NCBI GenBank assembly: GCA_036267635.1
Contig: DATAVR010000006.1
Span: forward strand, 62,001 to 126,000
Direction: 5' to 3'
Source of the DNA: JADGRB01 sp036267635
GTDB taxonomy: Bacteria > Myxococcota_A > Polyangia > Fen-1088
DNA: 64,000 nucleotides
Shown piece after piece: positions 34,173 to 42,055 of this stretch. How positions within the stretch are numbered: position 1 is the stretch's first letter; every line of letters starts with the position of its first letter. The notes beneath the pieces are model-generated. The model was not told where the DNA came from and made no database searches. It was given only the letters and a program-made list of their open reading frames with translations. The position numbers were made by a program, and so were the translations under genes.

Positions 34173-35426
34173 ATGACCGCTTCGCTCGGCCAGCTGGGGA
34201 AGGAGGGGCGAACAGCGCTCGGCAACGCGGCCGTGAAGGCGCTTTCGGTCCCGGTCGAGAAGGCCTGCCGCCTCGGCCTGATGGTGGTGGCGGCGCCGAT
34301 CCTGGGGGCGGCGGCCTTCGGCAGCTACCAGTTCGCCTTCGCGGCCACCACCATGATGGCGCTCTGTACGGATCTGGGAATGAGCGTCTGGACCACGCGC
34401 GCGCTGGCCCGCGATCGTTCGCGCGCGCCGGTCATCGTGGCGACGGCGCTCCGCCTGCGCCTCTTCGCCACGCTCCCCTATCTGGGCGTGGTGGCCGTGG
34501 CTGCGTTGCTGGCGGGACCGGGCGACACACGGCGGGCTCTGGCGCTGCTGGGACTGGCGGCGCTCGTCAACGCCTTCGTCGACTACTTGCTGGCGATCTT
34601 CCGCGGGTTCGAGCGGCTGGTCGACGAGGCCCGTCTCAACGTCGCGCGCGCGGTCCTGATTTCGGCCGGCGGTCTGGCGGCGCTGGCCCTGCGCCGGAGC
34701 GTCGGTTCGCTGTCGGCCGGGCTGCTGGTCGGGATGGTGGCGAGCGGCCTCTACGGCCTCGGCGTTCTGCGCCGCGGGTATGGGCTCGACGTGCGGGCCG
34801 GAAAGTTCGATCGCGATCTGTGGCGGGCGGCCGCCGGCGAGGCGCTGCCGCTCTGGTTCGCGACCTTGTTCTCGCTGCTCTACTTCAAGGGCGACGTGGT
34901 GATTCTGAAAGCGTTCTCCAGCAACGCCGAGGTCGGCGCCTACAGCGCCGCCTACAAGATCTTCGAAGGCTCGATGATCGTTCCAGCGGTCGTGCTGGCG
35001 GCGACCTTCCCCCCGCTGGCGCGCGCCAAAGGGGATCCCGAGCGGCAACGCCGCTGGGAGGCGGCGCTGGTGATGTTGTTGCTGGCGCTCGGCGCCGCGG
35101 TCGCGGTCGTCGTCTACGCCGCCAGCGGCCCGATCGTCGCGCTGGTCTACGGCGCCGGCTTCGTGCGCGCCGTCCCCTCGCTGCGCGTGCTGGCCGCCGC
35201 GCTCCCCATTCTGTTCCTGAACTACGGCCTCACGCACTTTCTGATCGCGCGCGATCTCGAGCGGCGCAACCTGCAGTTCGCGGCGCTCATGCTGCTGGTC
35301 AACGTCGGCGCCAACCTGCTCGTCGTCCCCCGGCTGGGCGGACCGGGCGCCGCCTGGGCCACGCTCGTCACCGAGGTGGCGCTGACGATCTGCTGCGTCG
35401 TCGCGCTGCGGCTGCGGAGCGACTAG
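34173..35426 (+). CDS. Wzx-type polysaccharide flippase (MOP superfamily)
   Basis: This 417-residue membrane protein has about 12 helices and the Polysacc_synt pattern: GSYQFAFAATTMMALCTDLG, FATLFSLLYFKGDVVILKAF and SAAYKIFEGSMIVPAVVLAA. It would flip the undecaprenyl-linked repeat unit across the inner membrane for the Wzy-type protein. ATG 34173 has GAGGGG almost touching it, and a GTG at 34158 is an alternative start. The 3' end overlaps the stop of the convergent beta-barrel gene by four bases. No downstream partner is on the same strand. Confidence 0.9.
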   Translation: MTASLGQLGKEGRTALGNAAVKALSVPVEKACRLGLMVVAAPILGAAAFGSYQFAFAATTMMALCTDLGMSVWTTRALARDRSRAPVIVATALRLRLFATLPYLGVVAVAALLAGPGDTRRALALLGLAALVNAFVDYLLAIFRGFERLVDEARLNVARAVLISAGGLAALALRRSVGSLSAGLLVGMVASGLYGLGVLRRGYGLDVRAGKFDRDLWRAAAGEALPLWFATLFSLLYFKGDVVILKAFSSNAEVGAYSAAYKIFEGSMIVPAVVLAATFPPLARAKGDPERQRRWEAALVMLLLALGAAVAVVVYAASGPIVALVYGAGFVRAVPSLRVLAAALPILFLNYGLTHFLIARDLERRNLQFAALMLLVNVGANLLVVPRLGGPGAAWATLVTEVALTICCVVALRLRSD

Positions 35427-36316
35427 AACCAGCCGCCGACCGTGCTCGCCGCGCCGATGAAGGTGCGCTTGTTCGACGCACCGTCGAAGGTGTTATGGAG
35501 ATCGATGTAGAGGTCAGGGCCGAAGCCAACGAAGAAATGTTGAGTCAGGTGGAGGAGGAAGGGGGCGAGGAGCTCGACGACGACGACGGTCTGGGTCTCG
35601 GTCGGTGACACGATCTCGAACGGCGCGCCGTTGCTGGGCGTCGGCCCGACGGAAGAGAGCTTCTCCCGGGTCCACGAGACACCCAGCGAGAGCCGCGGCC
35701 AGAACGAAACGCGATTCCCCAACCAGACGTTGAAGCCGACGGCCCCCGACAGACCGAGGGTCAGATCCTTGGTGCCGAGGACAACATAGCCGCCCGAGGT
35801 GGGCGGCTCGTTGTCGATGTAGCGAAGCAGCGCGGATACACCGACGGAGAGGTTCGGTGCGCCGAAATAGTCGAAGGCGGGTTGGATGGTCAGGGAGGTG
35901 GTCGAGCCGCCGGCGCTGAAGCCAAGGTGACCGAGCTCGGCGCTCAGAGCGCTGTCGAACACGAACTGCCCTGCATCGCCGAACCGAGCCTCGCCGGGAG
36001 GCGGGGTGGGGACGATCCGACCACCGAGCTCGGGCGTGGAGGGCGGAACAACTGATGGAGCGGGGGCGAGGGGCTGCAGCGGGGGCGCCGCCGAAATGTT
36101 CGCCGCCGGCGACTCCGGCCGTGCCGGCGGCGGCTGCCCGCTGGAGGGTTCCACCTGCACGGACGGATCGGCGGCGCCTCCCGGCGAAGGCTCGTCGGCC
36201 GGAGCTGCGCGTGAGGCCGAGGCGACGCCGGCGACGACGAAGAACGTGGCCAGCAGGGATTGGAAGCTGTTCACCCGGCTCGTGTAACACGGGCACCTCG
36301 AAAGGATCCTGGTCAT
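35423..36316 (-). CDS. Predicted outer-membrane beta-barrel protein
   Basis: This 297-residue protein has a signal peptide (FQSLLATFFVVAGVASASRA), then a Pro-rich linker and a beta-barrel region with alternating aromatic/polar strands (LTIQPAFDYFGAPNLSVGVS, FWPRLSLGVSWTREKL) ending in aromatic GGWF. It resembles the 225-residue protein at 46046-46723 in layout. The ATG at 36316 overlaps the stop of the receiver gene (ATGA), so it is the last gene of the signalling operon. A GTG at 36274 starts right before the signal peptide and is an alternative. No transport role can be assigned. Confidence 0.72.
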   Translation of the reverse strand: MTRILSRCPCYTSRVNSFQSLLATFFVVAGVASASRAAPADEPSPGGAADPSVQVEPSSGQPPPARPESPAANISAAPPLQPLAPAPSVVPPSTPELGGRIVPTPPPGEARFGDAGQFVFDSALSAELGHLGFSAGGSTTSLTIQPAFDYFGAPNLSVGVSALLRYIDNEPPTSGGYVVLGTKDLTLGLSGAVGFNVWLGNRVSFWPRLSLGVSWTREKLSSVGPTPSNGAPFEIVSPTETQTVVVVELLAPFLLHLTQHFFVGFGPDLYIDLHNTFDGASNKRTFIGAASTVGGWF

Positions 36317-36762
36317 TTCGTTGCCCGCAGGAGCGCCGCGATCTCGGCGATCCCCAGCCGGCTGTCGGCGACGGTGAGCGGCGCGAGCGTATGTTCGAGG
36401 AAGACGCGTCGTCCAGCGTCGTCGAGATCGGCGAACAGGATGGCGGGGAGCGCGACACCCGCGGCGCGAAGCCGTCGCAAGATCAGGATCCCCTGCGTCT
36501 CGGCCAGGCGGGCGCGCGTACCGGCATCCATCGGTGCAGGGGCAGGCCCCTGCTCGTCGACCAGTTGGTCAGCTGGTGTGCGGCGGAAGTCGAGATCGAG
36601 CAGGATCCCATGGGCGCCGTCGGCGGCCGCGCGCGCCTCGGCGAAGTCGTGCGCCGGCAGGAAGTCGAACGACTCGCCGAGGAAACGCCGGAAGCGATCG
36701 AGATATTCGGCGCCGTCCTCGCAGACGACGAAGCGGAGGCGGGCGCCAGTCGGGGTGGTCAC
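36313..36762 (-). CDS. Short receiver-like protein of the TPR-kinase operon
   Basis: This 149-residue single-domain protein begins with GARLRFVVCEDGAEYLDRF and has a phosphoacceptor-like ILLDLDFRRTP. A loop of about 30 residues then leads to TQGILILRRLRAAGV, the same unusual insertion seen in the receiver of the sigma-54 activator in this operon. The conserved lysine is not clear. It starts at GTG 36762 on the kinase stop (GTGA). It may act as a phosphate sink or a second output of the kinase. That role is inferred from gene order and shared loop; no DNA-binding domain is present. Confidence 0.7.
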   Translation of the reverse strand: MTTPTGARLRFVVCEDGAEYLDRFRRFLGESFDFLPAHDFAEARAAADGAHGILLDLDFRRTPADQLVDEQGPAPAPMDAGTRARLAETQGILILRRLRAAGVALPAILFADLDDAGRRVFLEHTLAPLTVADSRLGIAEIAALLRATK

Positions 36763-39700
36763 AGCGGGAACGAGGCCCCCACCAGCTTGGCGAGCGGGGA
36801 CGGCTCGGGGCGCACGACCAGGTGGCCGCGCCAGGCCCGCACCAGATCGCGGACGATCGCCAGCCCGCGGCCGCTCTCGCGCGCCTCGATCGACTCCAGC
36901 GTCAGCGGCGCCGGGGCCGAGTCGGCGACGAACAAGGTGACCCACAGGCGTCCGGTCACGTCGCGCTCGCGATCGGCGCGGACGACGACGCGCGGCTCGG
37001 GCGCGCCGGCGACCGCCGCCACGGCGTTGCGGAGGAGGTTGCCGAACAGGGCGCCGAGCGCGTCGACCTCCACGGGAAAGTCGAGGTCGAGATCGGCGAG
37101 CGACAGCCCGGGCGCCGTCCAGCTGCGGCCGGCCTGCCGCGTCTCGGCCTCGACGCCGGAGATCCAGCGCGAGAGCATCGCGGCGTCGAGGCGCGTGCGG
37201 GGCCCCATCTGCAAGAGCGCGTCGAGCGCATCGGCGTGCGGTCCGCGCAAGCGCTTGTCGATGGCCATCAACTCGTCGCGCCCCTCGCGGGGGAGACGCG
37301 CGTCGGGGGAGCGCGAGCTCCGCTCGCGCGAGCCCATCGCGGGGGGCGCGGGACCCTCCCAGGGTCCCGAGTTAGATCGACCGGCGAGATGTTCGGCGCG
37401 GGCCAGATCGCGGCAGAGCGCGCCGAAGATCGGCTCACGCCCGAGTGGCCGCAACGGTGCGCCGGCACCGCGCGCCGCCTGCTCGAGCCGTTCGTAGATC
37501 CCGGCGACCACCGCGGAGGTCGGACGCGGCTCCATGAGCGCGCGGGCGATCTCGGCCGCGGGAACCTGCGGATCGTCGACGGCGCCGATCACGCCGGCGC
37601 GGTGCTTGAGCACGTCGTGGCGCAGCTCGCCGACCGCGCGGGCGACCTCGGGGAAGAGGGCGGGGCGCCGCCGCAGCGCCGCCTCGAGCGTGCGCCCGCG
37701 CCAGCGCCGCCGGGCCAGCAGCGCGAGGGCGAGCGCGCCCAGCATCCCGCCGCCGAAGGCAATCCGGCGGCGGCGCTCCCGGCGCGCGTGCGCCGCCACC
37801 TGCCGGGACTCCGACCACCGCTGCTCGGCTTCGCGGGCGGCGGGGATCCAGATGTCGGCGTCGGTCGACGCCCCGGCCGCCAGCGCCAGTGCGCGCCGGG
37901 TGCCGGCCAACGCTGCCTCGTCGTCGCCCGCCGCCGCCGGGAGGCGGGCCAACGCAAAGGGGGCGGCCGCGATTCCGCGCGCGGCGGCCCGTTCCAGCAA
38001 GGGGCGATCCGCGCGGACGTCGGCTTCGGGCAGCCAGACGTCGATCCGGGCCAGCCGGGTCAGCGCGAGGTCGTCGTCCGGGGCCGCCGTCGCCGCGATC
38101 ACGTAACAGCGGCGCGCCGCGCTTCGCAGCTGGCCGTGCTCCTCCACCAGCCCGATCGCCACCAGCCGGTCGGCCGGCAGCCCGGGCGCGCAATCCCCTC
38201 CCAGCGCCCGCCGTGCCGCCTCCGGGCGATCCTCCAGCAGACGGATGCGGGCCAGGAGCAGCGGCGACAGCTGCCCGGCGCGCGCGATTCCGCGCGGATC
38301 GGCCGGTGTGCCGTCCAGGCCGGCGCGCAACGCGCGCGCCTCCGCCAGATGCTCGGGGTTCGGCTCGCGCGCCACGTAGGCGACGAGATCGGCCAGCGCC
38401 CCGGCCCGCTCCCCCGTCGACGCGCGCGCCACGGCCCGGGCGAACCGTGCCTCCTGGACGTCGAGCTCGACGGCGCGGTCGATCCAGGGCCGCACCAGCG
38501 CCTCTGTCTCGGCGCCGGCCTTTGCGAGCTTGCGTACGCCGGAGGCGAGCGCCCACAGGCCGGCGCCGTCATCGTGGAGCGCGTCGACCGTGGCCGGCGG
38601 GACGGCACCGCCGAGCGCGTAGAGCGAGATCGCCGCGGCGACGAAGCCCGGCGAATCGTCCAGCGCCTCCTCGACGAGATCGCGGCCCATGCCGATCGGA
38701 TCGCCGACGTCGATCCACTCCTCGGCCTGTTGGTAGAGGGCCCGCGCGTGCTCCGACGGCGGCGCGCTGCGGGGGGGCGGCGGACTGACGGCGGCGCGCC
38801 GGCGGGCGATCTGCGCGCGCAGCTGGCGCAGGTCCGCCCAGGCCGGCTCCAGCGTCAGAGCCTGGCGCAGCGCCTCGTCGGCGCGGTCGAGCTCCAGGGC
38901 GCCTCCGTGCGCGGCGAGCAAACGGCCGAGCGCCCGCCAGGCCTCCGCGCTCGAGGGCGCCAAATTGACCGCGATCTCCAGATCGCGCGCCGCCTCGTCG
39001 AGGCGCCCCAACGCCTCCAGCGCTTGCGCCCGCCGGACGCGCAGCGGAGCAGCGCTCGGGTAGCGGGCGCAGAGCGCGTCGAGGATCGGCAGCGCCTGTT
39101 CGACCCGGCCGTCGCCGAGCAGACTGGTGGCCGCGGCCGCCCGCTCGCGGTCGCTGCCATCCATCGACGGGGTAGGCCAGTCGGCGAGCGCCTGCGCCCG
39201 CTCGTCGAGCGCGATCCCGTCGACGAGATCGAGCACCCGCTTGCGCTGCGCGCGCGTGAGCGGCGGTGCGTCGGGCCCGAGGAGCGGCTGCAGGCGGGCC
39301 CGTGCGGCGGCGGTCCGTCCCACCGCTCGCTCGAACCCGGCGACCCCGAGCAGCAGATTGAAGTGCCCCTTGCGATCGTCCTTGAGCGCCTCGAGCCCCT
39401 TGTCCAGGAAAACGACGATCGCGTCACGCCGCTCCCAGCGCGCCGGATCCTCGGACAGAAGGTCGGCCAGGTTGACGTAGGCGTAGTAGCGGTGAGGATC
39501 CTTCTCGATCGCGCCGCGCAGGACGGCCTCGGCCTCGACGCGGCGGCCGGCCCTGCCGAGCGCGAACCCGAGATCGGTGGCGAAGGCCGCATTGGTTGGA
39601 TCGTGCTCGGCCGCCTTGCCGAACAGCTCCGCCGCCTCGGCGAAGTTGCCGGCGCGCAGGCGCGCCATTCCCTGGGCGTGCTCGGTGCGTCCCATCGCGC

Positions 39701-39851
39701 GCGCGCCCGGCAGCGGCGCGGGGGGAGCCGCTTCGACAGCCGAGATCGCCGGGGTCGGCGCGACGGATGGCACCGACGCCTCGCGCGCGCCGCCGTCGGG
39801 GGCGCCGAGGATCAACGCGCCGCCGAGCGCCACGCCCAGCGCTGCGATCAC
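36759..39851 (-). CDS. TPR-domain sensor histidine kinase
   Basis: This 1030-residue protein begins with a hydrophobic segment (IAALGVALGGALILG). About 650 residues of helical TPR repeats follow (GMARLRAGNFAEAAELFGKA, ALRVRRAQALEALGRLDEAA-like units). A membrane segment near 700 (GGGMLGALALALLARRRW) is followed by a short link to HDVLKHRAGVI near 745, which I read as the phosphorylated-histidine box. The ATPase domain has FGNLLRNAVAAVAG near 935 and GRGLAIVRDLVRAWRG. The TPR array may lie in the periplasm. GTG 39851 sits on the stop of the sigma-54 activator gene, and the next gene starts on its own stop. The palindrome at 37349-37369 interrupts it near residue 827. Confidence 0.82.
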   Translation of the reverse strand: MIAALGVALGGALILGAPDGGAREASVPSVAPTPAISAVEAAPPAPLPGARAMGRTEHAQGMARLRAGNFAEAAELFGKAAEHDPTNAAFATDLGFALGRAGRRVEAEAVLRGAIEKDPHRYYAYVNLADLLSEDPARWERRDAIVVFLDKGLEALKDDRKGHFNLLLGVAGFERAVGRTAAARARLQPLLGPDAPPLTRAQRKRVLDLVDGIALDERAQALADWPTPSMDGSDRERAAAATSLLGDGRVEQALPILDALCARYPSAAPLRVRRAQALEALGRLDEAARDLEIAVNLAPSSAEAWRALGRLLAAHGGALELDRADEALRQALTLEPAWADLRQLRAQIARRRAAVSPPPPRSAPPSEHARALYQQAEEWIDVGDPIGMGRDLVEEALDDSPGFVAAAISLYALGGAVPPATVDALHDDGAGLWALASGVRKLAKAGAETEALVRPWIDRAVELDVQEARFARAVARASTGERAGALADLVAYVAREPNPEHLAEARALRAGLDGTPADPRGIARAGQLSPLLLARIRLLEDRPEAARRALGGDCAPGLPADRLVAIGLVEEHGQLRSAARRCYVIAATAAPDDDLALTRLARIDVWLPEADVRADRPLLERAAARGIAAAPFALARLPAAAGDDEAALAGTRRALALAAGASTDADIWIPAAREAEQRWSESRQVAAHARRERRRRIAFGGGMLGALALALLARRRWRGRTLEAALRRRPALFPEVARAVGELRHDVLKHRAGVIGAVDDPQVPAAEIARALMEPRPTSAVVAGIYERLEQAARGAGAPLRPLGREPIFGALCRDLARAEHLAGRSNSGPWEGPAPPAMGSRERSSRSPDARLPREGRDELMAIDKRLRGPHADALDALLQMGPRTRLDAAMLSRWISGVEAETRQAGRSWTAPGLSLADLDLDFPVEVDALGALFGNLLRNAVAAVAGAPEPRVVVRADRERDVTGRLWVTLFVADSAPAPLTLESIEARESGRGLAIVRDLVRAWRGHLVVRPEPSPLAKLVGASFPL
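37349..37369. repeat. Palindromic element, copy 1, inside the TPR-kinase gene
   Basis: CGGGACCCT and AGGGTCCCG are separated by CCC. A G6 run lies three bases before it on the + strand. The core GGGACCCT-N3-AGGGTCCC recurs in the SH3 protein gene at 43619-43643. In the kinase it encodes a Pro/Gly/Ser-rich stretch between the histidine box and the ATPase domain. Confidence 0.8.
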
Positions 39852-41563
39852 CCGCGCGCTCCACGCAGATCCCGCAACCTCAGCCCGAGCTGGTTGAGGC
39901 GCAGGTGGACCTGCCGGGCCGACCCGCGCGGGCCGAGCAGCTCGCGCGCCATCCGCTCGAGATCGCCGTCGCAGGCGTCGAACACGGCGCGGAGGTACTG
40001 CCTTTCGACGTCGCCCGACAGCCGCGCGAAGCTCGCCGCCGCCGTCACGGCCACCTCCACCCGGCGCGCGCCGTTGCGCAGCGGTGTCGCCTGCGCGCGC
40101 GGGCGGGCCGCGACAGCGCCGAGGAGCCGGGTGACCAAGGGATCGGGGACGTCGAGGAGAGCGGGGGCGCGCGCCGACTCGGCCGTCGCTCCAGCGTCGA
40201 GGTGCTGGGTGAGCGCGAAGACCAGCGCGTTCGCGGCCAGGAGCCGCAGCTCGCGATGATTGCCGGGCCAGTCGTGGGTGGTGAGCCGCTCCAGCGCCTC
40301 GCGGCTGATGAACACCGAGAAGGCGTCGCGCCGCGCGGCGACCGCGCGCGGGCGGCCGAAGACCACGACGTTCTCTCCGTCGGCGAAGTCGTCGGGCGTC
40401 GGGAAGCGCGCCAGGTAGGCGCGCACCAGCGGCCGCAGCGGCTCCGACCGCAGCGCCTCGAGAAAGGCAAAGCGGACCAGATCGGGCAGGTCCTCCCTCC
40501 GCTCGCGCAGCGCCGGCACCCGCAGCCGGGTGGCCGGGTTGAGCCGCATGTAGAGATCGGCCCGGAAGCGTCCGGCGTGCACCAGCGCCTCGACGTCCTC
40601 GTGCGTGGCCGCCACCAGCTTGGGGGCGGCCGGTCGCGGACGCGAGTCGCCGAGGCGCGTGACCGTGCCGCGCTCGAGCACCAGCAGGAGCTGCCGCTGC
40701 AGATCGAGCTCGAGGTTGGCGATCTCGTCGAGGAACAGCGTCCCGCCGTGCGCCTGCTCGAACACGCCGGCGTGATCCTCGACGGCGCCGGTGTAGGCGC
40801 CGCGCCGCGCGCCGAAGAGGTGCGCCGCCAAGAGCGCCGGCGGCACCGTCGACAGATCGGTCACGATGAGCGGTCCCTTGGCGCCCGAGCGCGGGTGGAT
40901 CACGTGCTCGGCCAGGAAGCTTTTGCCGGTGCCGGTCTCCCCCTCGACCAGCAGCGGCAGCGGCGACCGCACCAGCGTCTCGATCTGGCGCCGCAGCTCG
41001 GTCATCGCCGGCGCCCGCCCCCAGAAGATCGGCCCCTCCTGCGCGCTGTGCGACAGCGCCAGCGCGCGCGAGATCTCGGCCGCCAGGCTGCGGCTGTCGA
41101 CCACCTCGTTCTCGCACAGGTAGACCAGTGGATCGGCGGGCCGCTCGGCGCCGAGGTCGGAGCCGGTCGTGGTCAGCATGACCACCGGCAAGGTCGGGTA
41201 GCTCGCCCGCAGCTTTTCGAGAATCAAGAGGCCCTGCCGCCGCCGCAGATGCTCGAGCGCCGCGCGCCGGGCCTTGGCTTCAGCGGGCAGCGCGGACTTG
41301 TCCTCGGGGAGCAGCCGCTCCTCGGGGAGCGCGAAGTGCAGGTCGAGCACGACCAGATCGGGCAGCGCCGGCTGTCGCCCCAGCGCCTCGGCCGCCTCGG
41401 CGTAGTCGTGCGCGCAACGCAGCGGGCAGCCGCGCGTCCGCTCCTCGCAGACCTGGCAGGGGATGCGGCGCTCGCAGCGGGTGACCGTCTCGAACTGTGG
41501 CATCTGCCGGTGGACCATCTCCACCGTTTGATCGCGATCGTCGATCACCAGAAGGCGCGGCAT
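39848..41563 (-). CDS. Sigma-54-dependent activator with a Cys-rich receiver domain
   Basis: This 571-residue NtrC-type regulator has a receiver (1-165), an AAA+ domain and a Fis-type helix-turn-helix at the C-terminus. The receiver has acidic residues Asp8/Asp9 and a likely phosphoacceptor Asp74 (VVLDLHF). It also carries a Cys cluster at Cys30, 36, 39, 46 and 50 and lacks the usual conserved lysine. Walker A is GETGTGKS at 208-215, the sigma-54 contact loop is GAYTGA at 255-260, and Walker B is TLFLDEIANL. The cluster could bind zinc or an iron-sulfur centre. It overlaps the TPR-kinase gene (GTGA), so the two are one system. Confidence 0.87.
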   Translation of the reverse strand: MPRLLVIDDRDQTVEMVHRQMPQFETVTRCERRIPCQVCEERTRGCPLRCAHDYAEAAEALGRQPALPDLVVLDLHFALPEERLLPEDKSALPAEAKARRAALEHLRRRQGLLILEKLRASYPTLPVVMLTTTGSDLGAERPADPLVYLCENEVVDSRSLAAEISRALALSHSAQEGPIFWGRAPAMTELRRQIETLVRSPLPLLVEGETGTGKSFLAEHVIHPRSGAKGPLIVTDLSTVPPALLAAHLFGARRGAYTGAVEDHAGVFEQAHGGTLFLDEIANLELDLQRQLLLVLERGTVTRLGDSRPRPAAPKLVAATHEDVEALVHAGRFRADLYMRLNPATRLRVPALRERREDLPDLVRFAFLEALRSEPLRPLVRAYLARFPTPDDFADGENVVVFGRPRAVAARRDAFSVFISREALERLTTHDWPGNHRELRLLAANALVFALTQHLDAGATAESARAPALLDVPDPLVTRLLGAVAARPRAQATPLRNGARRVEVAVTAAASFARLSGDVERQYLRAVFDACDGDLERMARELLGPRGSARQVHLRLNQLGLRLRDLRGARG

Positions 41564-41565
41564 CG

Positions 41566-42039
41566 TTAACTCCCTTCATCCAACGTCCCAACATCCAAAG
41601 AACGCGCCAACGCGCGGGCGAGCTCGTCGAACGCCGGCTCCAGCGCCAGAACGCCGTCGAGATCGCCGGCCGCCGCGGCCGCCAGCGCGAGCGCCAGCGC
41701 CGCCTCGAAGCGCGCGACCGGCCCGGCGATGCTCGGTCCGTCGGCCTTCAGCCCGGCCCACAGAGCGGTCGCCGTCGTCGGCGCCCCTTCGTCGTCGACC
41801 AGCGTGGCGACGAGTTCGCCGGGCGTCGGAACGCCGCCGAGGTCACGCCGATCGCGCGCCGGCCAGACCAGCCGCTTGACCAGATCGTGCCGGACGCGGG
41901 CCAGCCAGCGGTCGGTCTCCAAGGTCTCGATTATATAGAAATCATATTCAAAATATAGATCGCTCTCGCCGGGCGTCCCCCGAAGCCGCGGGGAGCGCTG
42001 GCGAGCGCCGGCACGGCCGCTGCAATCGGGACAGCCCAT
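41566..42039 (-). CDS. Small hypothetical protein, first gene of the signalling operon
   Basis: I do not recognise this 157-residue protein. It would begin MGCPDCSG, a CxxC, and has an aromatic-rich stretch (DLYFEYDFYIIETLETD) followed by Arg/Asp-rich helices and a long Ala-rich segment. Its stop is two bases before the start of the sigma-54 activator and its last codons supply that gene's ribosome-binding site (AAGGGAG), which supports co-transcription. The start is unsure: no ribosome-binding site precedes 42039, and an AT-rich promoter-like patch lies inside the frame. It could be a shorter gene. Confidence 0.45.
   Translation of the reverse strand: MGCPDCSGRAGARQRSPRLRGTPGESDLYFEYDFYIIETLETDRWLARVRHDLVKRLVWPARDRRDLGGVPTPGELVATLVDDEGAPTTATALWAGLKADGPSIAGPVARFEAALALALAAAAAGDLDGVLALEPAFDELARALARSLDVGTLDEGS
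41930..41960 (-). promoter_or_regulatory. AT-rich promoter-like patch within the small hypothetical gene
   Basis: A 31-base AT-rich stretch contains a perfect TATAAT on the minus strand (41935-41930). No good -35 box stands 16-18 bases upstream. It may drive the signalling operon, or it may simply encode the aromatic segment of the small protein. Confidence 0.3.
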
Positions 42040-42055
42040 CGAAAGGAGCCCGCCC

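Noticed and set aside
36759..41117. A continuous minus-strand open frame of more than 1400 codons
   Set aside because: Its first 420 codons are a shadow of the sigma-54 activator, with Arg/Gly/Ala-rich low-complexity translation. The real kinase starts at GTG 39851 on the activator stop.
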